Of a stretch of 64,000 bases of DNA, positions 57,664 through 64,000 are shown piece by piece; position 1 is the stretch's first letter, and every line of letters starts with the position of its first letter. The stretch comes from Methylopila sp. Yamaguchi. GTDB taxonomy: Bacteria > Pseudomonadota > Alphaproteobacteria > Rhizobiales > Methylopilaceae. The notes under the pieces are model-generated. The model was not told the DNA's origin, made no database searches, and saw nothing but the letters and a program-made list of their open reading frames with translations. The stretch covers positions 372,001 to 436,000 of the forward strand of contig NZ_BAUX01000001.1 in NCBI RefSeq assembly GCF_002897035.1, in the 5' to 3' direction. The position numbers were made by a program, and so were the translations under genes.

Positions 57664-58536
57664 ATGGCCGACGCCGCATCCGCTTCATCCGCCCTTCCCG
57701 ACGCGCTGCGCCTCGGCGTCGCCGAACTCGGCGTGTCCGATCTCGGGCGCTCGGTCGCCTTCTATGAAGGCGTGGTCGGGCTTCGGACGGTCGACCGCGC
57801 AGCTCGGGTCGCGACGCTCGGCGGCGCCGACGGCTCGGCCGTGCTCCGCTTGGTGGAGACGCCCGGCGCCCGGCCGAAGCCGAAGGACGCGCCGGGCCTG
57901 TTTCACGTCGCGATCCTCGTACCCGAGCGACGCGACCTCGCCGTGGTTCTCGCGCGGCTCGCCCGCGACCGGGTCCGTCTCGGCGCTTCGGACCACCTGG
58001 TGAGCGAGGCGCTCTACCTCGACGATCCCGACGGCAACGGCCTCGAGATCTACCGTGACCGTCCAAAGGCCGAGTGGCCCTACCGCGACGGCGCGCTCAG
58101 GATGGCGACCGAGCCGATGGCCGCGCAGGAGGTCCTCGCCGAGCTCTCGCCCGGCGCGGATCTCGACGCCGCGATGCCGGGGGGAACCGTCGTCGGCCAC
58201 GTCCATCTTCAGGTCGGGGATCTCGCGGCGGCGCGCAGCTTCTGGATCGACGCCGTCGGCTTCGCCCTCACCACCACCTATCCCGGCGCGCTCTTCATGA
58301 GCGCGGGCGGCTACCACCATCACGTGGCCGCGAACGTCTGGTCCTCGCGCGGGCGCGGTCCGGCGCCCGAGGACGTGGCGGGACTAAGGTCGTTCGAGGC
58401 GGTCCTGCCGGACGCGAACGCGCTCGACGTCGTCGCCACCCGCTTGGAGGCCGGGGGCGTGCGCGGCCTCCGCGACGAGCGCGGCGTGACTGCGAGCGAT
58501 CCATGGGGCTCGACGATCGTCTTCGTCGCGCCGTAA
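57664..58536 (+). CDS. VOC family protein, CatE-like two-domain dioxygenase
   Basis: A 290-residue protein with two tandem glyoxalase/vicinal-oxygen-chelate modules. The first (about 15-130) has LGVAELGVSDLGRSVAFYEG and LYLDDPDGNGLEIYRDRP with the metal-binding Glu; the second (about 175-285) has VGHVHLQVGDLAAARSFWID and HHHVAANVWSS. Extradiol dioxygenases such as CatE share this layout. AAGGAG lies about 22 bases before the start. It is divergent from purA by 279 bp. Substrate unknown. Confidence 0.9.
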   Translation: MADAASASSALPDALRLGVAELGVSDLGRSVAFYEGVVGLRTVDRAARVATLGGADGSAVLRLVETPGARPKPKDAPGLFHVAILVPERRDLAVVLARLARDRVRLGASDHLVSEALYLDDPDGNGLEIYRDRPKAEWPYRDGALRMATEPMAAQEVLAELSPGADLDAAMPGGTVVGHVHLQVGDLAAARSFWIDAVGFALTTTYPGALFMSAGGYHHHVAANVWSSRGRGPAPEDVAGLRSFEAVLPDANALDVVATRLEAGGVRGLRDERGVTASDPWGSTIVFVAP

Positions 58537-58572
58537 GCGCTTTTCCGGAGCCTCAAGGGTCAGCCGGACATG

Positions 58573-58603
58573 AAAAAGGCCGCCACGGCGTACCGTGGCG
58601 GCC
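58573..58603 (-). terminator. Intrinsic terminator after rpoH
   Basis: On the minus strand GGCCGCCACGG-TACG-CCGTGGCGGCC forms an 11-bp stem with a 4-base loop followed by TTTTT. It lies 33 bp after the rpoH stop codon. Confidence 0.9.
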
Positions 58604-58636
58604 CTCTCGATGGACAGCGCGCGAGGCGGGGGCCGT

Positions 58637-59518
58637 TTAAGCCCGCGCCTCGATCTCCGCGACGTTCTTGCGAACCGCGTCCTGCACCTTTTCAAAGGCG
58701 CGCACCTCGATCTGGCGCACGCGCTCGCGCGACACGCCGAACTCGCTCGAGAGCTCTTCCAGCGTCAGCGGATCGTCCGCCAGACGTCGCGCCTCGAAGA
58801 TGCGGCGCTCGCGGTCGTTCAGCACCATCAGCGCGCCCGAGAGCGCCTGGCGGCGGTTGTCGAGCTCCTCGTTCTCCACGAGGCGGCTCTCCTGGCTGTC
58901 GCTGTCATCGACCAGCCAGTCCTGCCACTCCGAGGAGCCTTCGTCTTCGCGCAGCGGCGCGTTGAGCGAGGCGTCGCCGCCGAGACGGCGGTTCATGTCC
59001 ACCACGTCCTGCTCATTGACGCCGAGCTTGACCGCAATCTGCTTGACCTGGTCCGGCCTGAGATCGCCCTCGTCCAGCGCCGAGATCTGGCTCTTCGCCT
59101 TGCGCAGGTTGAAGAACAGCTTCTTCTGGTTCGCGGTGGTGCCCATCTTCACCAGCGACCAGGAGCGCAGGATGTACTCCTGGATCGAGGCGCGGATCCA
59201 CCACATGGCGTAGGTCGCGAGCCTGAAGCCCTTCTCGGGCTCGAAGCGCTTCACAGCCTGCATCAGGCCGACGTTGCCCTCGGACACGACCTCGCCGATC
59301 GGCAGGCCGTAGCCGCGGTAGCCCATCGCGATCTTGGCGACGAGGCGAAGGTGGCTGGTGACGAGCTTGTGGGCCGCGTCGCGGTCGCCATGCTCACGCC
59401 AACGTTTGGCGAGCATGTACTCCTGCTGCGGCTCCAGCATGGGAAATTTGCGGATCTCGTCGAGGTACTTCGAGAGACCGTTGTCGCTTACAAGGATTGG
59501 GAGTGCGGCCGAGGCCAT
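58637..59518 (-). CDS. rpoH: RNA polymerase sigma-32 factor, RpoH1-type
   Basis: A 293-residue heat-shock sigma factor. Region 1.2/2 reads LPILVSDNGLSKYLDEIRKF and GEVVSEGNVGLMQAVKRFEP; RLATYAMWWIRASIQEYILR is the melting region; the RpoH box is QKKLFFNLRKAK; region 4 is LEELSSEFGVSRERVRQIEV. It is closer to the classical RpoH than the gene at 52112. It is followed by an intrinsic terminator and lies downstream of the pseudouridine synthase gene, an order common in the group. Confidence 0.97.
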   Translation of the reverse strand: MASAALPILVSDNGLSKYLDEIRKFPMLEPQQEYMLAKRWREHGDRDAAHKLVTSHLRLVAKIAMGYRGYGLPIGEVVSEGNVGLMQAVKRFEPEKGFRLATYAMWWIRASIQEYILRSWSLVKMGTTANQKKLFFNLRKAKSQISALDEGDLRPDQVKQIAVKLGVNEQDVVDMNRRLGGDASLNAPLREDEGSSEWQDWLVDDSDSQESRLVENEELDNRRQALSGALMVLNDRERRIFEARRLADDPLTLEELSSEFGVSRERVRQIEVRAFEKVQDAVRKNVAEIEARA

Positions 59519-59683
59519 ATGCGTCTCCTTCGTCTAAGGCCCCCGCCCTTGCGGCAGGCCCTGTCGCGACCGCGGGATGCGCCGATCGCTCTGTTGTCCG
59601 CAGTATAACGCGAGGCGTGGCCGAAAGGTGTCAAAACCGCTTCACGGCGCCGTGCGTTTACGCATGGCCGATCTTTGATCTTC

Positions 59684-60700
59684 TCAATGATCCGGCCGGA
59701 CCCTCAGCGCCGTCGCGAGGGCCGCGAGGTCGTCGGGGAGCGCGCTCTCGAACCGCATCGTCTCGCCGGTCGCAGGGTGCGCGAAGCCGAGGACGGCGGC
59801 GTGCAACGCCTGCCGGCCGAGGCCGAGGAGCGCGGCGCGGGCGTCCTCGTCAAGCTTCGAGGCCTTGGTCCGATGGCTCGCGCCATAGACCGCGTCGCCC
59901 ATCAGCGGATGGCCGAGCGAGGCCATGTGCACGCGGATCTGATGCGTGCGGCCGGTCTCGAGCCGGCACTCCACCAGACTGGCGTCCGACGCCTCGAAGC
60001 GCTCGAGCGTCTCCCAGTGGGTGACGGCGAAGCGCCCGTCGCTGCGGATCGCGATCTTCTCGCGGTTGCGCTCGCTGCGGCCGAGCGGCGCGTCCACCAC
60101 GCCGCGGGGATGCCGTGGCAGCCCCCAGACGAAGGCGAGGTAGGAGCGCGCCAGCGGGCCGGTGCGGCCATGGTCGGCGAACTGAGCGCTCAGCGCCCGA
60201 TGGGCGAGATCGTGCTTCGCGACCACCATCAGCCCGCTGGTGTCCTTGTCGAGCCGGTGCACGATGCCAGGGCGCGCCACGCCGCCGACGCCGGACAGGC
60301 TCGCGCCGCAATGGGCGAGCAGGGCGTTGACGAGCGTGCCGTCGGCGTGGCCGGCGGCGGGGTGCACCACGAGGCCGGCGGGCTTGTCGATGACGATGAG
60401 GTGGTCGTCCTCGAACACCACGTCGAGCGCGATCGCCTGCGCCTGCGGCGCGGCGGGCGCGGGCGGCGGCGCGGCCACCACATAGGTTTCGCCCGCGTTG
60501 ACCCGTGCGGAGGGGTCCTCTAGCGTCCGCGCGCCCGCCGAGACGGCCCCCTGGCGCATCAGCGCCTGCAGGCGGGCGCGGGACAGGTCCGGCAGCCGGG
60601 CGGCGAGAAAGCGGTCGATCCGCTCGCCGGCGTCGTCCGGGCCGGCGACGACGGACAGCACGCCGGGGGCCGGCGCCCCTTCAGGAACGGATTGAGACAT
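59684..60700 (-). CDS. RluA-family pseudouridine synthase (RluD-like)
   Basis: A 338-residue rRNA-modifying enzyme. An N-terminal S4 domain (GERIDRFLAARLPDLSRARL) precedes the synthase domain with catalytic Asp in the motif GIVHRLDKDTSGLMVVAK and the later LETGRTHQIRVHMASLGHPL. The family makes pseudouridines in helix 69 of 23S rRNA (RluD) or in other loops (RluA/RluC); RluD-like is the best guess. Its ATG overlaps the divergent DUF6476 ATG by two bases, so one of the two starts may lie further inside. Confidence 0.93.
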   Translation of the reverse strand: MSQSVPEGAPAPGVLSVVAGPDDAGERIDRFLAARLPDLSRARLQALMRQGAVSAGARTLEDPSARVNAGETYVVAAPPPAPAAPQAQAIALDVVFEDDHLIVIDKPAGLVVHPAAGHADGTLVNALLAHCGASLSGVGGVARPGIVHRLDKDTSGLMVVAKHDLAHRALSAQFADHGRTGPLARSYLAFVWGLPRHPRGVVDAPLGRSERNREKIAIRSDGRFAVTHWETLERFEASDASLVECRLETGRTHQIRVHMASLGHPLMGDAVYGASHRTKASKLDEDARAALLGLGRQALHAAVLGFAHPATGETMRFESALPDDLAALATALRVRPDH

Positions 60701-61085
60701 GACGGCGCACGGCGGCTCGAACGGAGCCCCTCTCGGTGATGGCGCGGACGACGAGGATCCCCGCGTCCAGCGTGTCTACGCCCGCCTCCGCAGACTGACG
60801 ATTGTCGGCGGCCTGACGATGGGCGTGGGCTTTCTCGCGCTGATCTCGGTGATCGCGTACCGCGTCGTCAAGTCGACGCCCGCGCCGAGAGTCTTCGTCG
60901 AGCGCGCCCTGGCGCTTCCCGGGGGCGCCCGCGTGGTCTCGACCGCCGCCGACGCCGGGCGCATCTTGGTGACGGTCGAGAGCGAGGGACGCCTCAGCGT
61001 ACACGTGGTCGACGCCGCGACGCTCACGGAGACCGGCCGCCTCGACCTCGCCCCCGGCGGCCCCTCCGCGCCCCCGCTGCGCTGA
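60699..61085 (+). CDS. DUF6476 family membrane protein
   Basis: A 128-residue protein with one transmembrane helix (RLTIVGGLTMGVGFLALISVI, about residues 32-52) and a small beta-rich C-terminal domain (GGARVVSTAADAGRILVTVE) likely in the periplasm. It resembles DUF6476, a family of short alphaproteobacterial proteins of unknown role. It is divergent from the pseudouridine synthase gene, sharing the CATG at 60698-60701, and this pairing is common in related genomes. Confidence 0.75.
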   Translation: MTAHGGSNGAPLGDGADDEDPRVQRVYARLRRLTIVGGLTMGVGFLALISVIAYRVVKSTPAPRVFVERALALPGGARVVSTAADAGRILVTVESEGRLSVHVVDAATLTETGRLDLAPGGPSAPPLR

Positions 61086-61224
61086 CGCGCTCGTCGCTCC
61101 GCCCTCTCGCAACCTCGCCGCGCCGAACCGCCGCAGAGCGCGGGGAGGTCCACCGTCTTCGAATTGTCGCAGCCGAGGCTTGCCGCCGCGGCCGATCGCG
61201 GCTATAGGGTGCGCCGCGCGAAAC

Positions 61225-61300
61225 GCTCCCATCGTCTAGCGGTCTAGGACGTCGCCCTCTCACGGCGAAAACAGGGGTTCGAGTCCCCTTGGGAGCGCCA
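61225..61300 (+). tRNA. tRNA-Glu (CTC anticodon)
   Basis: A 76-nt tRNA with acceptor GCTCCCA pairing with TGGGAGC, anticodon loop CTCTCAC giving anticodon CTC, T-arm AGGGGTTCGAGTCCCCT, discriminator G and encoded CCA. No other tRNA gene adjoins it. Confidence 0.95.
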
Positions 61301-61399
61301 CGCTCTATGATCTCCCATAACATTCGCATCTTAGCGCCAGGCGGCGCGCCTGGTTCTCCAGGTGCGGCAGTGTTCGTTCGAGCGCTCCGCGGCTCCGCC

Positions 61400-61966
61400 T
61401 CATCCTCCTTCGATCCACCGCCGCAGGCGGGCGGCGATGGCCTCGGGCGGGTCGCTTGGGGAGATGCGGTCGACGAGGAGGCCGTTGGCGTCGACGACGA
61501 ACAGGCCGGAGCTGTGCTCCATGGTGTAGCCGCCGTCCGGCAGCCCCGCCTTGCGGGCGGAGGCGCCAAAGGCCCGCGCCGCCGCGGCGACCTCGGCCGG
61601 GGAGCCTGTAAGCCCCACGATCCTGGGGTCAAAGGACGCGAGGAAGGCTTTTAGCGCGCCCGCGTCGTCGCGCTCTGGGTCAATGTCGATGAAGAACGCC
61701 CGGAGGCTTTCCCCCGCGCGGCCGAGCAGCTTGAGCGCCAACGCAAGGTCGTTGAGGGTCGTCGGGCAGACGTCGGGGCACCGCATGAAGCCGAACACGA
61801 CGACGTAAGGCGCGCCGTCCAGCTGGAGCGCGTCGAGCCGGCCGCCGTCGGTCCGGTCGAGCGCGAACGGGCCGACCTGGGTCACCGCCGCAGTCAAACC
61901 GTCGAGGCTGGCGCCCAAAGCCGTGAGCGCGATCGCGGCTGCGGCCAGCAGGCCCCGGCGCCTCAT
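61400..61966 (-). CDS. SCO family copper chaperone
   Basis: A 188-residue thioredoxin-fold protein with an N-terminal signal (RRRGLLAAAAIALTALGASL). The copper site is Cys63-x3-Cys67 (MRCPDVCPTT) and His151 (YTMEHSSG). Sco proteins deliver copper to cytochrome oxidase or to other copper enzymes. The start overlaps the stop of the galactose-oxidase-like gene (ATGA), so the two are coupled, and the natural client is that oxidase. In Streptomyces, Sco supports the GlxA radical oxidase, which fits. Confidence 0.93.
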   Translation of the reverse strand: MRRRGLLAAAAIALTALGASLDGLTAAVTQVGPFALDRTDGGRLDALQLDGAPYVVVFGFMRCPDVCPTTLNDLALALKLLGRAGESLRAFFIDIDPERDDAGALKAFLASFDPRIVGLTGSPAEVAAAARAFGASARKAGLPDGGYTMEHSSGLFVVDANGLLVDRISPSDPPEAIAARLRRWIEGG

Positions 61967-63878
61967 TGGATCCTCACGATCTTCGCCACGCTCGGCACGC
62001 CGCGGGCGTTCATGGCGAACAGCATCCAGTCGCCCTTGAGCAGCGCGCTCGTCCGCGGCAGCCGGATCTGGTAAGTGAGGCCGTCGGTGGTGGCGGCTCC
62101 CACGGCCAGCCGGCGCTGGTCGTTGTTGACCGAGTGCGTGACCGCCCCGAGCCGCACGATCGCGAAGTTGCGGACCGGTCCGTCGGTCGTCACCGTGAAG
62201 GGCCCCGTCGCCGGCGTGGTCGCAGGGGCTGTCAGGATCGTGGGGCGCGCCGCCGGCGTTCCGTCGGAATTCAGCAGATAGGGCGGCGTCAGGATCTCCG
62301 CGTCCGGGTGGTTCGTCGTGCAGATTCCGCACAAGCCGCCGCCGCCGACGAACACCCGGCCGTCGAGCATCAGCACCGCCACGCTGTGGTAGTTGCGCGG
62401 CACGGTCATCGCGGCGAGCCGCACGAAGGTCCCGCTGCCAGGGCTCCACAGCTCCGCGGCCATCACCGACTTGTCGTCGCTGAAGGCGATGGGCACGTTC
62501 ATGCCGCCTGCCACGACCACCTGTCCGTTCGGCAGCGGGACGGCGTTGGCGAAGGCGCGCGGAAACTGCATCGGCCCCTGCTTGACGACCGGCACGGGGA
62601 GCGAGGGCCCACGGCTGAAGTCGATGACGTAGGCCGCGTCTGAGGCCTGCAGGCTCTCATAGGCCGGCGCGCCCCCGAGCTTGAGCAGCTTATTGGCGGC
62701 GTACATCACCACGTCGCCGTTCTGCGAATAGACGTCGTCGCCGCGGGCGCCGGCGGAGGCGATCGCTCCGGCGCCGCGGACGTCGATCCAGTGCATGGCC
62801 GCGCTCGGACCCGCCTTGAGGACGTAGTCGTTGCTCCAGGCGAACAGCCACATGTGGTTGTCGGAGCGGAAGGGCCCGTCGGGGTCGGGGCCGGCCAGGT
62901 CCTCCCCGTTGACGTTCGGCAACTCGCGCCAGCCCTGGGCCGCGTTCCACACCTCGCTCGTCTTGTATCCGATGCCCCCGCTCCACGAGCCGCCGACGGT
63001 GAGGACGTCCCCGTTCGGAAGCACGGTGTCTCCCTGGTAGCCGCGAGGAACGTTCATGGCCGCGCCGGTCGTCCAGGTGTTGGAGCCCGGATCGTAGATG
63101 CTGGTCTTGGCGCTGCTCGACCCGCCGTTGACGAGGATCCGCCCGTCGGTCAACACCGCGGTGCCCGGGCAGAACATGTCGTGGCCGGTGTTCGAGATCG
63201 TCATGGACGACGACGTTCCCGTCTGCGGGTCGAAGATCGTCGTGAAGGTCTTCCCCTGGTCTTCCCCGAAGCTGAACCGGTCGTGCGACGCCCACAGCAG
63301 GATCTTGCCGTTGCGTAAGGTCGAGGCGGCGACGGGAACGAGCGGCAGCGAGATCCGGCTGGACCAGAGCGAGGGCTTCGGCTGCGCGGACAGCGTCCAT
63401 TTCTGGCTCGCCGCCCCCCGCAGGGCGCACGCGTTACGGGGGCGGCGTCGTCGATCGAGACGCTCGCGACGTCGAGGCACTCTCCGGACGCGACGGACAC
63501 GATCTCGGCCCAAGCGGCGTTCGCGCGCAGGGTCCACGACTGGCTCGCCTCGCCATTGCAGGGAAACTGGGTGACGCCCGGGCCGTCGACCGCGCGCGCC
63601 GCAAGGCACATGCCGCTCGCGGCGTTCACGATCCGGTACGCCCCAGCGGTCGCCTTGAAACGCCACTGCTGACGGCTGAGGTCGAGGCAGCGGTTCTGCG
63701 CGACGGCGGACCCCACCCCTGCGCCGACCGCGGGAATCTCGGCGCACATCCCGCTGTTCCGGTTGACGAGCAGCACCACGGCCCGCGTCGGCTTCAGCGA
63801 GGTCTGGGCGTGGGCCGGCCCCACCGCCGCCGCGAGCGCCGCGAGCAAGACGCATCCCGAGACAACTGTTCGCATCAT
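61963..63878 (-). pseudogene. Galactose-oxidase-type copper radical oxidase with ricin-type lectin domain, frameshifted
   Basis: A signal peptide (VSGCVLLAALAAAVGPAHAQ) and a ricin-B lectin domain (NRNSGMCAEIPAVGAGVG, CLDLSRQQWRFKATAG) occupy one frame to about 63420. The rest, a kelch beta-propeller and DUF1929-like end, continues in another frame. A run of six G (63414-63419 on the plus strand as C) lacks one base; seven would join PCGG to AASQKWTLSAQ. All radical-site residues of galactose oxidase are present: Cys in HDMFCPG, Tyr in RGYQ, Trp in GGSWSGG, Tyr-His in RNYHS, and His in THSVNNDQRR. The enzyme would oxidise primary alcohols or polysaccharide ends outside the cytoplasm. Sco follows in the operon. 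Confidence 0.9.
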
Positions 63879-64000
63879 GGCTTCGCGCGGGCTGGAGACT
63901 TAGGCGCGCGGAGAGTTCCGCCCCACGCTACAGGGGGCAAGATCGACTATCAGCGCGCGCGCATCTCCCAATTTCCAGTGCGCGGATGCGGCCTACACCT

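Overview
The window is GC-rich chromosomal DNA from an alphaproteobacterium, most likely of the order Hyphomicrobiales (Rhizobiales). The indications are two sigma-32 genes (RpoH1 and RpoH2 types), a CarD-FdxA-helicase block typical of that order, the succinylase branch of lysine synthesis (dapD, dapE), a CrbS-type transporter/histidine kinase, and REP-like palindromes with GTCATCCCGG ends. The genus cannot be fixed from the sequence alone. Genes are dense and about equally split between strands. Both tRNA genes (Ser-GGA, Glu-CTC) are intact.

Layout. 0-8 kb is accessory: a LysR regulator facing a dehydrogenase and a drug-type exporter, an old-yellow-enzyme reductase, two decayed genes (one probably the C-terminus of an ATP-dependent DNA ligase), and an SRAP (YedK/HMCES) gene followed by a possible ADP-ribosyltransferase-like protein. 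8-13.4 kb is the most interesting part: an MFS transporter, an FCD-type GntR regulator and a minus-strand run of five genes (di-iron fatty-acid/sterol hydroxylase, two small membrane proteins, a DUF6166 protein, and a PanB homologue lacking two of the three metal ligands of true PanB). An identical 13-bp AT-rich sequence lies upstream of both the transporter and the hydroxylase, so they probably form one regulon with an undescribed function. 13.4-15.4 kb is an eroded island: a broken Nudix gene and a broken tyrosine integrase beside tRNA-Ser. 15.5-23.8 kb is mostly core metabolism and envelope (UPF0114, AsmA, acetoacetyl-CoA synthetase, DapD, DapE, GST, MscL).

24-42 kb holds signalling and catabolism: the CrbS-like sensor with its convergent LuxR-type response regulator, YjbQ, an HSL-family esterase, pyroglutamyl peptidase with a creatininase-family amidohydrolase, an orphan ABC ATPase, a MarR-SDR-EamA run, and a complete carbohydrate ABC importer with a 3-hydroxyisobutyrate-dehydrogenase-like enzyme, facing a D-2-hydroxyacid dehydrogenase. 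42-53 kb is housekeeping: L28, DUF3108 protein, SUV3-like helicase, S4 protein, FdxA, CarD and RpoH2, interrupted by a beta-carbonic anhydrase/SulP bicarbonate-type module whose transporter gene is frameshifted. 53-61 kb has an RTX-type calcium-binding protein, a proline-rich membrane protein, purA, a two-domain VOC protein, RpoH1, RluD and a DUF6476 protein. The end carries tRNA-Glu and a two-gene operon of a galactose-oxidase-type copper radical oxidase and an SCO copper chaperone; the oxidase is frameshifted in a run of six G.

Both otherwise intact-looking frameshifted genes (SulP and the oxidase) appear to lack one G in a G run, which could be assembly error and should be checked before calling either gene dead. 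I saw no CRISPR array, complete insertion sequence, prophage or replication origin. Bases 1-263 and 63879-64000 show no gene I can support.
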